The notes under the pieces were generated by a model. The model did no database searches, was not told the origin of the DNA, and worked only from the letters and a program-made list of their open reading frames with translations. Shown piece after piece: positions 50,203 through 59,661 of a stretch of 64,000 nt of DNA (position 1 is its first letter; each line of letters opens with the position of its first letter). Source of the DNA: Shewanella glacialipiscicola (GTDB taxonomy: Bacteria > Pseudomonadota > Gammaproteobacteria > Enterobacterales > Shewanellaceae); assembly GCF_023283485.1 (NCBI RefSeq), contig NZ_JAKILU010000004.1:124001-188000 (forward strand). The letters are read 5' to 3'. Made by a program: the position numbers and the translations under genes.

Positions 50203-50787
50203 CTATGGGCTTAATATCGCTTTAGTTGACACCATTGTCCGTTCAAGCGCGGTAGCGCTGTGGCCTAACTTGTTCATTAAGCTGGCGCCTAACCACATGT
50301 GATACAACATTTCAGCGGTCGATTGCGGATCTTGTGTAGCGATTGAGCCATCGTTGATCCCTATTTGCACGCAAGTGGTTAGCCTGTCGATAATGCTCGC
50401 GGAGCCGTTAAGTAAGGCGACGCGCATGGCTTCGGATAAGTCAGCCACTTCGGCGCTGAGTTTCACAACCAAACACTTTTGATCTATGCAGCCATCGGCT
50501 TGTACATGTAACCACTGTTGCCAGTATTGCATTAAGCGCTGATAGCCTGTGAGTGTTGAGTCATTAAATAATGCGTCTAACGCTATTTGATATTTATCAA
50601 AATAATCAGTAATCAGCGCTTCGCCAAATTGTTCTTTAGATTTGAAGTAATGGTAAAACGAGCCTTTAGGTACTTCGGCCGCCTGCAGCAGTAGGGATAA
50701 GCCGACGCTGGAGAAGCCTTTTCTGACGATTAGCTTATAGCCGATGTCGAGAATGTGTTGGCGAGTAGATTGGGTTTCGATTTTCAT
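50203..50787 (-). CDS. nemR: NemR-like TetR-family repressor
   Basis: Protein of 194 residues with a TetR HTH (LSLLLQAAEVPKGSFYHYFKSKEQFGEAL). The ligand domain resembles E. coli NemR: CLVVKLSAEVADLSEAMR aligns with the segment that carries redox Cys106, and LGASLMNKLGHS aligns with the segment that carries Lys175, the partner of that Cys in the reversible bond. This suggests sensing of quinones, methylglyoxal or hypochlorous acid. It is upstream of yqhD on the same strand and both have the TAGAC-N5-GTCTA operator. Confidence 0.85.
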   Translation of the reverse strand: MKIETQSTRQHILDIGYKLIVRKGFSSVGLSLLLQAAEVPKGSFYHYFKSKEQFGEALITDYFDKYQIALDALFNDSTLTGYQRLMQYWQQWLHVQADGCIDQKCLVVKLSAEVADLSEAMRVALLNGSASIIDRLTTCVQIGINDGSIATQDPQSTAEMLYHMWLGASLMNKLGHSATALERTMVSTKAILSP

Positions 50788-50808
50788 GAGGCTTAGGATA
50801 AAGCAAAT

Positions 50809-50823
50809 TAGACCGGTCGTCTA
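50809..50823. promoter_or_regulatory. NemR-like operator upstream of nemR
   Basis: TAGAC-CGGTC-GTCTA, 22-36 bases upstream of the start codon, consistent with autorepression. Confidence 0.7.
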
Positions 50824-51067
50824 GTGCTGTTTTAAGCGACGATATTAATACATGTGTCTTTAATCCGTGTTAAATACCGTCGTAGCATAATGGGGAAAAA
50901 ATCTAATAGCTAACCAAGATGGGCTGACTATTGGGGAAATGCTCACACTAAAAGGATAAAACTTTACTGTGAGCATGACTTAAGGTTTATTGTGACAATT
51001 GTATTGGCTGTGTTAGTGCTATCTGTACTAACAGTGTCTGTACACCTCGAACATCGATATTTTATGC

Positions 51068-51379
51068 TTAAAGATAGCTGCAACAATATTCGGCGATGGC
51101 AGTATTACGAATTTTAAAGCTCACATTTGCCGCGAGCTCAAACTGCGTTCCCTCGTTAAATTCTTGCCATGTAGTGGTGTTGGGTAGCAATACCTCAAAA
51201 CGGCCGCTAATCACCGCCATGATTTCACCTTGAGAAGTCGAAAACTCATATTCTCCTGGCTGAACTACGCCTAAGGTTTGTTTACTACCATCGGCAAAAA
51301 ACACGCTACGACTGGCGACTTTACCATCAAAATAAATATTGGCTTTTTTAGCTACAGATACGTTCTCGAGCAAACTCAT
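51068..51379 (-). CDS. ppnP: Pyrimidine/purine nucleoside phosphorylase PpnP
   Basis: Small cupin-like enzyme of 103 residues (DUF1255, formerly YaiE). It splits nucleosides to base and ribose-1-phosphate using phosphate. Signatures: [55 protein letters not shown]. Full length. Single gene upstream of the ovoA terminator region. Confidence 0.93.
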   Translation of the reverse strand: MSLLENVSVAKKANIYFDGKVASRSVFFADGSKQTLGVVQPGEYEFSTSQGEIMAVISGRFEVLLPNTTTWQEFNEGTQFELAANVSFKIRNTAIAEYCCSYL

Positions 51380-51562
51380 GATTAATCCTCTACAAATAAA
51401 TGTTAACTGAATTTATATGCATATTTAGTAAACATCCATATATTATTTTGGTGGGCATGAGAATACATGTTGAGTATTAACGCGGGTTTAATGTTGACTG
51501 ATAGTCTATTTACGCTGTTGTGAAGGAGGTGTTTACGGCATAAATCTACTAGCGAAGAGTAA

Positions 51563-51599
51563 GCATCTGCCAGAAATAGATAACTGACAGATGCCTTTT
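51563..51599. terminator. Hairpin after ovoA
   Basis: GCATCTGCCAG (51563-51573) with CTGACAGATGC (51584-51594), one mismatch, then CTTTTTG on the + strand. It lies 28 bases after the ovoA stop (- strand), where its U-tract would be on the wrong side, so it is only a moderate candidate. Confidence 0.45.
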
Positions 51600-51621
51600 T
51601 GCATTATTTATCGAGACAGGA

Positions 51622-53778
51622 TTAACGCTTACGCCAAATGGTCATTTCTGAAATCGAATGTTGGAATTTACGTTTAGTCTCGCGGATCACAAACGGGATT
51701 TCCTTCACTGCAACCAGTTCAAATTGACCAATTAAGGTTTCAGTTAACCCATCTAACGTGGTGAAGTTCTCACCTTTCACTTTTACGCCACCGAGCCATT
51801 TATCCTTAGGGGTATAGTCCTCTAGCCAAGTGTAAGGTGAGGCAATGACAAGGTATCCACCTTGATTAATCCGTAGGGCAATGCTGGTTAAAAAGTGCTT
51901 AGGATCGTTTAATCGGTCAATCAGATTAGAGGCATACACTAAATCATAACCGGTAAACATGGGCTTTAAATTACCCGCATCACCCTGCATAAAATTCACT
52001 TTTTTAGCTTCTGGGCCATAACCTAACTTGGCTAAGTTTGCGCTCTTAAACTCCTGTAAATCGCCCTCGGTACGAATGGTATAACGCTTCTCACCTTGCT
52101 CGGTGAGTGCATACGCTTGTTGAATAAAGCGTGCCGAGAAGTCGATTCCATCAACGTGGTCAAACACTTTTGCCAGCTCAAAACTCGCTCGGCCAACGGA
52201 GCAGCCAATATCCAACGCTTTACTTGTGTGAGTGAGTTGGATTTCAACCAGCGCTTGTTGTACGCCATTAACGCAGAAATTAGGCACACCAAAATATTCG
52301 GCGCCATAGTGGAACTCAAGGTATTGGGAGATCAGCTCATCGGTTTCGTACACATTGACCTCGGCCATTTGGGTAGGGTTTTGCGTGGATTCCACATAGC
52401 GGAAGCCAGCATGTTGATAAAAATGTCGACGAAACGCATAACGTGACGAAGCAATGGCCTCATTGCCGGTGGAAATCCACGAACCACCTTTTATGAGATT
52501 GTGCTTACCATCAAAAGTTGGCGTTGAGAAATCATCATAGAGTGGGTGTACGGCAAAGCCATTAAAGCCGTCGATAGCGGTTTCTGTCCACTGCCAAACA
52601 TTACCGACAATATCGAAAAAACCATTATGTTCAAAACGATTCACCGGACAAGAAGAGGCGTAATAAGCCAAAGAGATATTACCCGGTACTTCCTGCCAAT
52701 CAGGTGCATCAGCGGGAATGTTCTCACGTAGAATCGACCATTCCGCTTCAGTTAGTAGGCGGATATTACTTTGCTTTTGCTCGGCTTTCCAATTGCAAAA
52801 AGCTTTGGCTTCCAGCTGATTGACCTCGACGGGCCAGTTTAACGGTAGTGGGATTTCTTCCGTTAAGTTACGTTGCCACCATTTATCTTGCTGTAATCGC
52901 CAAAAACGCGGCATTTTCGCTTGGGTGTAAGCGAGCCAAGCTTGACCTTCTTCATTCCAAAATTGCGGTGATTGATAACCACCGGCTTCGACGAACGTCA
53001 GATACTCTTGGTTCGAGACTAAAAACTGCGAGGCTTTAAAGTCGGCAACGTTAAATGTTTTATTACCGTATTCGTTATCCCAGCCATAGGTCTGGTCTTG
53101 CTCTGGTTTACCTAAGGTAATTTTTTTACCTTTTACGGCAATTAAGTGGTTTGTCTCAGCGTTGCCGACATCTTGGCATGCGGGCCAAAGCTGGCTTGTA
53201 GCAACATATTCTAGCGGCAGCTGGCGGATAATCACTGATGAGGTTTCTAAGTGAATACGCTCATGTTCAATGCCCATCAAAATAATCCAAGCTGGGCTGT
53301 CTTGCGTGATCGGCAGCGCCAGTGGCATTTCATCAATAATGCGATTCACTACAGCGCTAACTTGTTGACGATAGGCGTGCACTTGCGCCACCTTTGGCCA
53401 TGGGTAATGTTGCTCGTTCAAGTCATCCCAAGACATTTCATCAACACCAATGGCAAACATGGATTCGAAGTTGTCATTGACCCGTTCATCGAGAAACTTT
53501 CCGAGCTTGAGCTTGTTAATGTAAAAGGTGGCCGTATGGCCAAAATAAAAGATTAACGGATGGCGCAGCGGTTCGGCTTTAAGGTAATAAGCGCTATCTT
53601 CTTGGATCAAATCAAACAGCGACTCATATAGAGCCCATGTTTGATTAAAATAAAGTTTAAGCTCTTGGCGCTTTTTAGCCTCACTTTCACCCATTAGTTT
53701 TAGGGTTTGAGGGGCTTGCGTTATAGGCTTATCCATAGGCAAGTAAACTCCGTATTCATCGGCCTGCGGTGCAAGCAT
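51622..53778 (-). CDS. ovoA: OvoA, 5-histidylcysteine sulfoxide synthase with fused methyltransferase
   Basis: Enzyme of 718 residues that makes ovothiol A. The N-terminal DinB/FGE-type iron sulfoxide synthase joins cysteine to C5 of histidine with oxygen; GIEHERIHLE gives the HxxxHxE iron motif, and the FGE region includes NQEYLTFVEAGGY, NRFEHNGFFDIVGNVWQWTE and KGGSW. The C-terminal SAM methyltransferase (ALDIGCSVGRASFELAKVF about residue 535) N-methylates the histidine ring. Start uncertain: ATG at 53736 has a better GGAG ribosome site than the ATG at 53778. Another enzyme (OvoB lyase) would be needed and is not in the window. Confidence 0.93.
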   Translation of the reverse strand: MLAPQADEYGVYLPMDKPITQAPQTLKLMGESEAKKRQELKLYFNQTWALYESLFDLIQEDSAYYLKAEPLRHPLIFYFGHTATFYINKLKLGKFLDERVNDNFESMFAIGVDEMSWDDLNEQHYPWPKVAQVHAYRQQVSAVVNRIIDEMPLALPITQDSPAWIILMGIEHERIHLETSSVIIRQLPLEYVATSQLWPACQDVGNAETNHLIAVKGKKITLGKPEQDQTYGWDNEYGNKTFNVADFKASQFLVSNQEYLTFVEAGGYQSPQFWNEEGQAWLAYTQAKMPRFWRLQQDKWWQRNLTEEIPLPLNWPVEVNQLEAKAFCNWKAEQKQSNIRLLTEAEWSILRENIPADAPDWQEVPGNISLAYYASSCPVNRFEHNGFFDIVGNVWQWTETAIDGFNGFAVHPLYDDFSTPTFDGKHNLIKGGSWISTGNEAIASSRYAFRRHFYQHAGFRYVESTQNPTQMAEVNVYETDELISQYLEFHYGAEYFGVPNFCVNGVQQALVEIQLTHTSKALDIGCSVGRASFELAKVFDHVDGIDFSARFIQQAYALTEQGEKRYTIRTEGDLQEFKSANLAKLGYGPEAKKVNFMQGDAGNLKPMFTGYDLVYASNLIDRLNDPKHFLTSIALRINQGGYLVIASPYTWLEDYTPKDKWLGGVKVKGENFTTLDGLTETLIGQFELVAVKEIPFVIRETKRKFQHSISEMTIWRKR

Positions 53779-54122
53779 GGGAACATTAATCTATCGTGTG
53801 TGACTTTATACGTTATTACTGGGTTCAGGATCACTTTGTTGGCTTATGTGGCGACTCAATGGTAATGATAAAACAAACTAACTGAGACTCTGGGCATTCA
53901 TTGATGCATATGTGCCAGCCCTGCACGGATGTCCATTCTAAGTGTCTATACTCGATATGACCCCTTTATATTGGTTTTTCTTGCAAAAGAAGTGTTCTAT
54001 TCAAGTTTGCTACCCCATTCTTTATTGAGATTAAAATTATTTTATCCTTGAAGAGTATTTTCTCTGACGGGGTTAAGGCAGAATGAGCCAGTCCGTAAAA
54101 TTATTATGCAGGATATAACGGG
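53779..54122. other. Intergenic region with divergent promoters
   Basis: This 344-base AT-rich stretch lies between ovoA and the 131-residue hypothetical gene. I recognise no operator, RNA or open frame. Confidence 0.4.
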
Positions 54123-54518
54123 ATGACAATTAACGCATTATGGATACCCGCTTGGTATGAGCTTGATCCGTCGATCGTAGTGGGGGTTGCTGAGGAGTTT
54201 GTTTTTCACCAGACTGCCGCAAACGAGGCGTTAAAGTTTTATAGCGGTAAAGAGGGTGGCGATGCCGTTAAGGCAACGGGTACGATCTCGGCGATTCATC
54301 ACAGTGTCTTGGGGGATATTGAGAGTGTCGATGCGCAGGGGCTCGATTATACACTGGTGTTGCGAGATGGACGTCGCTTGCTAGTTAATGCAGAGGAAAA
54401 CCCTGGCTTGATTTATGAATGGGTTGATGACAGTTGGCAACCTTCTGATATGGTTATTACCGATTGGCAATTAACCGTAACATTTGCGGCTTTATCACCA
54501 TTAACGCCAAAAAAGTAA
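54123..54518 (+). CDS. Conserved-looking hypothetical protein
   Basis: I do not recognise the family. A soluble, acidic protein of 131 residues with no signal peptide; the pattern of strands (ATGTISAIHHSVLGDIESVDAQ, LDYTLVLRDGRRLLVNAE) suggests a small beta barrel. The ATG overlaps no gene, and the codon usage looks native. It converges with the 65-residue gene. Confidence 0.65.
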   Translation: MTINALWIPAWYELDPSIVVGVAEEFVFHQTAANEALKFYSGKEGGDAVKATGTISAIHHSVLGDIESVDAQGLDYTLVLRDGRRLLVNAEENPGLIYEWVDDSWQPSDMVITDWQLTVTFAALSPLTPKK

Positions 54519-54529
54519 TTGAATAGTTA

Positions 54530-54570
54530 AGTGCAGTTAACGCTCTAATATTGGCGTTGGCTGCACTTTT
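54530..54570 (+). terminator. Terminator of the 131-residue gene
   Basis: AGTGCAGTTAACGC with GCGTTGGCTGCACT gives a 14-bp stem with two mismatches, followed by TTTT. It overlaps the last codons of the converging gene (stop at 54537). Confidence 0.7.
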
Positions 54571-54734
54571 ACTGTTTCTGTGAGTTGTTGATAGTCTTGT
54601 TTAATCTGTGCGACATAGTTGTCATGAAAATCCAGCGCTGCAAACTCCTCTAAACAGAGCTGATAACGTCGCAGTTGCTCGGCTCTTTCCTCAATCGTAT
54701 CCCATCTTTCCATTAGCATAGCGTTTGATTCCAT
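54537..54734 (-). CDS. Small helical hypothetical protein
   Basis: Protein of 65 residues, unrecognised, very rich in Glu, Gln and Tyr, and mostly helical (ERAEQLRRYQLCLEEFAAL). No signal or membrane segment. Alternative start M6 or M8. Moderate support only because of its length and native-like composition. Confidence 0.5.
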   Translation of the reverse strand: MESNAMLMERWDTIEERAEQLRRYQLCLEEFAALDFHDNYVAQIKQDYQQLTETVKVQPTPILER

Positions 54735-55069
54735 TCAAAACGTTGAGAAACATAATTGATACATATGTTAATTATGTTTCTTTAGATTTAATGGTACAAA
54801 TTCTTATTTAGTTTGAATAAATCACAAAGCAGACCTGCTTTGTTTTTTAAATTTAATTTAAACAATGGCTTACCGTTTCGGCACTGTAATATACCGCACG
54901 CTATTTAATATTTTGCTTCATCTTATATGGGACAAATGCTTACACACGTAGGCAGCGACGTTCTTATTCTATTTCTATCGTAATGATTGGATTGTACCCA
55001 TACGTATTTTGTTTTAGATTGAGGGACTTTAATTCTCTGGCGTTGTGTTTTGCCCCTTGGAGTCGTGTA

Positions 55070-55921
55070 ATGGCGAATATTCTGTTAGTGGCCAATCTTA
55101 ATTGTGACCGGATTTTACTACTTGATAAACCTTTAAAAACCGGTGGACGCTTCCATTATCAGGATGGGGGGCAGCGGCTCGGCGGCGGCGGCGCAAACAC
55201 TGGATTAGGCTTAGTATGGGCCGGACATAGCGTTGCACTTGTTAGTCAAGTTGGCCGTGATGATATGGGGGATTGGCTTATTGCTGAGGCCAACACCCAA
55301 GGGCTCGACTGCCGTTTAGTGCAGCGCCGTGTGGGTAATACCTGCGAAATGCTGCTCGTAATGACACCAGATGGCGAGCGCACGATTATTCGACCACAAA
55401 GACCCATATTTGAGTTGTCGGTACCACCAAAATGGCAATCATGGGATGCACTGTATTTTAATACTTCAGCGGAAGGTTCTGTTAGCTGGGCGAAAACTGC
55501 CTTAGAACATTGCCTTGTGGTGGCGCAATTGGCTAAGGACGATAGGCCAAGACCTTGCCATATTTTATTGGCATCTGTGAGTGATATGCAGGGGCGTTGT
55601 GATGCCGCATCTTGGGAATATGGCGTGAGCATTGGCGGCAGTGCATTGCGTTATTTTGTGGTTACTGATGGCATCAACGGCGCTAAGGTCTATACCCAGG
55701 ATAATGTACAACATGTTGCCGCAGTCCCTGCAAACGTTGTTGATACTACAGGTGCGGGTGATGCCTATGCTGCAGGACTTATCCATAGTCTATGTTGTGG
55801 CGAGTCGATTACTCAGGCTATGGCCGAAGGCGCCGTGTGGGCTGCCTTTGCGGTCGCGACAGATAGCTCTGTTCCGGGAGAGGCGCTGAAACAGTATTTA
55901 GCGAGTAAGGCAACAGCATAA
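55070..55921 (+). CDS. PfkB-family carbohydrate/nucleoside kinase
   Basis: Cytoplasmic ribokinase-like kinase of 283 residues. The N-terminal substrate motif GGGGANTGLGLVWAGHSVALVSQVGRDDMG and the C-terminal catalytic motif DTTGAGDAYAAGL (with the catalytic Asp) are intact. Substrate unknown. I choose ATG at 55070 (GGAG 7 bases upstream) over longer frames because family members begin near here. Confidence 0.87.
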   Translation: MANILLVANLNCDRILLLDKPLKTGGRFHYQDGGQRLGGGGANTGLGLVWAGHSVALVSQVGRDDMGDWLIAEANTQGLDCRLVQRRVGNTCEMLLVMTPDGERTIIRPQRPIFELSVPPKWQSWDALYFNTSAEGSVSWAKTALEHCLVVAQLAKDDRPRPCHILLASVSDMQGRCDAASWEYGVSIGGSALRYFVVTDGINGAKVYTQDNVQHVAAVPANVVDTTGAGDAYAAGLIHSLCCGESITQAMAEGAVWAAFAVATDSSVPGEALKQYLASKATA

Positions 55922-56041
55922 TAAATTGGTTGTGTTCTGTTTGAGTCATTTTTTTGTCATCTGTATTTGCTAGAGTTTATTTTGTTATGAGTGACTCTGA
56001 TGTTTTATTGTGCTTTTTCCCCATTTGTTAGTGCATCATTT

Positions 56042-56071
56042 TGCCTCGTTTTCGTAACGGGGCATTTTTTT
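56042..56071 (+). terminator. Terminator of the PfkB kinase gene
   Basis: The 9-bp stem TGCCTCGTT/AACGGGGCA (one wobble pair) is followed by seven Ts. The 303-base gap to the MOSC gene holds nothing else that I recognise. Confidence 0.82.
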
Positions 56072-56224
56072 GCTCAAAATAAAGTTATCCTATTCTTAAA
56101 ATAGGTCGATGACTGAAATATTATACGGTTATAACGCAATCCAATTTAAGTTATTTCATATAAATCAATTCATTGCATTTTAAAAACGAATAGTGCTTGA
56201 TAGTCCATGGATAGGGAGTGGTAG

Positions 56225-56920
56225 ATGTCAACGTTGCTGATTAATAAGTTATCCGGATTGTACTTAGGGGCAGAGCTTGAAACGATCGCCGGCGTGATTA
56301 GCGGTATTAATGGCAAGCAATCGGCCCAACAATTGTTAGTGCATAGTGGGCATGCTGAGGGTGATGTACAGGCTGACCCTAAACACCACGGCGGGCTCGA
56401 TCGAGTGCTTCATCATTTCCCCCGTGAGCATTATGGTCAGTATCGGCGTTGGGATTTAATCACCCAGCTCGAAGATGCGCCCACTATGGGAGAAAATATC
56501 AGTACAGTTGGGCTTAACGAAACTCAGGTAAATATTGGTGATATTTTGCAAATTGGTGCCGTAAGAGTGCAGGTGACCCAGCCCCGCTCACCTTGCTTTA
56601 AGCTTAATCTGCAATTCGGTCATAAAGAATTTGCCTTGGCTATGCAACAGAGCCAGTTATGCGGTTGGTTCTATCGAATACTCACTCCTGGGGTAATCTA
56701 TCTCAACGATAAGATTGAATTAGTTGAGCGCCGCACCGACATAAGCGTAGCAGAAGCGATGTCACTGTATTTCTCACCTACTTTCAATGTAGATGCCTAT
56801 GAACGTTTAGCTTCCTGTGAGGGCTTAGCACAGAGTTGGGTTAATAGCTTGCAGCGCCGCTTAGCATTGCAAACAATAGAAGACTGGCAAATGCGTTTAT
56901 ACGGAAATAATGCCAAATAA
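56225..56920 (+). CDS. YiiM-like MOSC-domain molybdoenzyme
   Basis: Protein of 231 residues with a MOSC domain of the YiiM type: DPKHHGGLDRVLHHFPREHY, MGENISTVGL, RVQVTQPRSPCFKLNLQFG (the conserved Cys coordinates Mo) and GWFYRILTPGVI. YiiM reduces N-hydroxylated substrates such as 6-N-hydroxylaminopurine and thus protects against base-analog toxicity. It needs the Mo cofactor built by the moa genes in this window. Confidence 0.86.
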   Translation: MSTLLINKLSGLYLGAELETIAGVISGINGKQSAQQLLVHSGHAEGDVQADPKHHGGLDRVLHHFPREHYGQYRRWDLITQLEDAPTMGENISTVGLNETQVNIGDILQIGAVRVQVTQPRSPCFKLNLQFGHKEFALAMQQSQLCGWFYRILTPGVIYLNDKIELVERRTDISVAEAMSLYFSPTFNVDAYERLASCEGLAQSWVNSLQRRLALQTIEDWQMRLYGNNAK

Positions 56921-56957
56921 GTATTGATATTCAAAATGATAAAGTAGAGATGATTTC

Positions 56958-57314
56958 ATGATAGAGCCCGTGAAAAAGAGCGATAAGGATTTTGGTTTAC
57001 TGGTGTATGCCTCAAGTTTTGTAGGATATCTCGTGCCGTTAGGATCAATCCTTGGGCCATTAATTATCTGGCTAATGAAGCGCGAAGAGTCGATATTTGT
57101 CGATCAATGTGGCCGTAGTTGTTTGAACTTTAAGTTGAGCCTGCTGATTTATGTGATCATCAGTGGCGTATTAGCGTTTGTGGGTATCGGTTTTATTTTT
57201 TTAGCCATACTGGGCATATTAGATCTAGTGTGTACTGTGCTGGCAATAATTAAAGCCAGCGAAGGTAAAGTGTATAAATACCCACTGACAATTAAATTTA
57301 TTTCAATGGATTAA
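56958..57314 (+). CDS. DUF4870-family small membrane protein
   Basis: Protein of 118 residues with three hydrophobic segments and the DUF4870 pattern (YLVPLGSILGPLIIWLMKREES..VDQCGRSCLNFKLSLLIY). Inner membrane; function unknown. It starts 38 bases after the YiiM gene and is probably cotranscribed; a strong terminator follows. Confidence 0.85.
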   Translation: MIEPVKKSDKDFGLLVYASSFVGYLVPLGSILGPLIIWLMKREESIFVDQCGRSCLNFKLSLLIYVIISGVLAFVGIGFIFLAILGILDLVCTVLAIIKASEGKVYKYPLTIKFISMD

Positions 57315-57333
57315 TAGCGTTATTACGTGAAAT

Positions 57334-57369
57334 AAAAACGCCTTAGATATTGCTATCTAAGGCGTTTTT
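57334..57369. terminator. Bidirectional terminator
   Basis: The 16-bp perfect stem AAAAACGCCTTAGATA/TATCTAAGGCGTTTTT has a TTGC loop. It lies between the DUF4870 gene and the converging chemoreceptor gene. Confidence 0.93.
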
Positions 57370-57400
57370 TATGCAGTAAGAATAGAGCAAAAAGCAGGTA

Positions 57401-59317
57401 TTACACCTTAAACTTGGCCACTAGAGAATCTAATCGATGCGACAGTTGACTCAAGGCTAAACTCGCTTGCGCTGCAGCTTGTGCTGTATCTGCCGTGCGC
57501 TGAGTAATGTCGTTGATTTCAGTGAAGTTACGGTTAATATCTTCAACAACGGTAGATTGCTCTTCTGTCGCGGCAGCGACTTGGATATTCATGTCGCTAA
57601 TCAGGCCAATTCTATCGCTAATACCAATCAAAGATTGGCTGGCTTCATCGACGGCCACCACACCTTCATGTGAGCGGGTGCGGCTTTGAGCCATCGCATT
57701 CACTGCGCGGCTTGCTTCCGATTGCAGCTTGTCGATCATGCCTTGCACTTCGTTGGTTGATGCCGCAGTCCGTGATGCTAAGTTCCGGACTTCATCGGCA
57801 ACAACGGCAAACCCGCGTCCTGCCTCACCTGCGCGCGCTGCTTCAATGGCTGCGTTGAGAGCGAGTAAGTTAGTTTGTTCAGAGATTGCACGGATCACAT
57901 CTAAAATGCCTCCGATGGATTTAGTGTGCGTCGCGAGCGACTCAATCACTTCACCCACTTGGCCAACATCCTTTGATAATTGGTTGATGGTATCTCGAGC
58001 TCGAGTCACAACAACTTGGCCAGTGCTGGCTTCAGTATCGGCATCTCTAGCGGCAACCGCGGCTTGGGCAGCATTGCTGGCTATTTCGTTAACTGTGGCA
58101 CCCATTTCGTTAATGGCGGTAACCACCATAACAGTGCGATCTTTTTGCTCGTTGCTGTCATCTAGCGTTTGCTGTGCTTGGTTAGACACATCTTTAGCTG
58201 AAAAACCGAGCAGTTCGCTAGTTTCGGCAACTTCAATCACAGTCTCTTGGATTTTGCTGATAAAGCTATTAAACCCTTTTGCCAGTTGAGCTATTTCATC
58301 TTCACCATTAACGGGTAAGCGTTGGCGTAAGTCACCTTCGCCTTCACCTATATCACGGAACATTACGGCAATTTGTGTGATAGGGCGGCTAACTGAGCCG
58401 GCAACTAATACGGCCAGAGCAATAAAGCCTGCAGCAATGAATAGCGTCCACATTAAAATTTGGTAGGCGGCATCAGTTAATAGTGCAAAGACTTCAGCTT
58501 TAGGCACTTGTGCGACGAGGTACCAATCCATTGAGGCGATATAACTGCTGGCGACCAGCATCTCTTCGCCATTGATCGTGGTATTGATTAGATTGAAATC
58601 ACTGCGATTTAATAATGAACTTGAATTATCTCCTTTGTATAGGTTGCTTAAGCTGCTTTTACCAATTTGGCTCGGGTCGGGGTGAAGTTGAACTCCTCCC
58701 TTAGCATCAACTAAGTAGATAAAACCCGTTTTTTCAATCTTAAACGAGTTCAGTAAATTCACCATATCATCAAGTGATTTTGCCAGCCCTACTAAGCCGC
58801 GACCATTAGGCTGCTGATAGTTAATAAAAAGTTTAACTTCACCATTGGCCTCGGTAAATACGTTTAACATTCGCTCTTGACCGCTATCGCGATAACCAAA
58901 AAACCAATCGTCTGGCCCTGGGACGAGTAAACGTAAAAAGCCATCTTGAGTGTAATAAGCCGCAGTTTCTTTGTCTGCGTAGGAGGTCTGCACTAATTTA
59001 TATTGGCGAGAAATATCTTTCAGCTCGGCAACGACAATGGCTTCCTTGTCCTGTGGTCGACCGTCCTCTAGCCATTGCAGTAACATACGGCTATTGGCGA
59101 GTTGTTCTGCAGCATTCATTAAGGTGGAAATGTCGAGATCGATCTTATTACGGATCTGCATCATCAAGCTAGGCAGTTCCGAACCCAACATACGTTGCTC
59201 GACCACATTTTTAGCGCTGCGCTGGCTTAACACACCGACAAGGATGGTTGACAGTAGTACCGCAAATGTAACAGTTAGCAGAATCTTCTGCTTAATGGTG
59301 AGGTTATTAAATATCAT
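57401..59317 (-). CDS. Methyl-accepting chemotaxis protein (dCache type)
   Basis: Chemoreceptor of 638 residues: helix 1 (about 8-30), a large periplasmic Cache sensor domain ([39 protein letters not shown]), helix 2 (about 275-300), HAMP and a cytoplasmic signalling hairpin with the conserved tip [32 protein letters not shown]. Ligand unknown; dCache domains often bind amino or organic acids. ATG at 59317 is preferred; an in-frame TTG lies 9 bases upstream. Confidence 0.93.
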   Translation of the reverse strand: MIFNNLTIKQKILLTVTFAVLLSTILVGVLSQRSAKNVVEQRMLGSELPSLMMQIRNKIDLDISTLMNAAEQLANSRMLLQWLEDGRPQDKEAIVVAELKDISRQYKLVQTSYADKETAAYYTQDGFLRLLVPGPDDWFFGYRDSGQERMLNVFTEANGEVKLFINYQQPNGRGLVGLAKSLDDMVNLLNSFKIEKTGFIYLVDAKGGVQLHPDPSQIGKSSLSNLYKGDNSSSLLNRSDFNLINTTINGEEMLVASSYIASMDWYLVAQVPKAEVFALLTDAAYQILMWTLFIAAGFIALAVLVAGSVSRPITQIAVMFRDIGEGEGDLRQRLPVNGEDEIAQLAKGFNSFISKIQETVIEVAETSELLGFSAKDVSNQAQQTLDDSNEQKDRTVMVVTAINEMGATVNEIASNAAQAAVAARDADTEASTGQVVVTRARDTINQLSKDVGQVGEVIESLATHTKSIGGILDVIRAISEQTNLLALNAAIEAARAGEAGRGFAVVADEVRNLASRTAASTNEVQGMIDKLQSEASRAVNAMAQSRTRSHEGVVAVDEASQSLIGISDRIGLISDMNIQVAAATEEQSTVVEDINRNFTEINDITQRTADTAQAAAQASLALSQLSHRLDSLVAKFKV

Positions 59318-59611
59318 AAATATCAATATGCCTTTGTTGGACTATTGTAAGTTAGCGGTCGACGCACCGTGTACGATAATTATTATCGGACAATAATGTT
59401 AAAAGTTAACTTTAGTCTAGATTGGTTGGTTAATAAAACAGCGTTAGCAAGGCTTTTTAGCCTAACTTATTGCTATTGAAGTAGATCTTATTATGTAGAG
59501 TATAGACGGAAATACAGCGGTGTTTAGAACTGACTCTTTTTATGCCGCGATTGTGGCTAATGTAGTGAGCAAGGGCAAGCTAAAATAGTGAATTATTCGT
59601 GTTTTAGGTAA

Positions 59612-59637
59612 GAAAAAGGCGTCAATTTGGACGCCTT
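59612..59637 (-). terminator. Terminator of the ETF-QO gene
   Basis: The 8-bp stem AAGGCGTC/GACGCCTT, followed on the - strand by TTTTTC, lies 25 bases after the stop at 59662. The rest of the gap to the chemoreceptor start is AT-rich promoter DNA. Confidence 0.82.
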
Positions 59638-59661
59638 GGTTCACATATTTACAATAATTTA

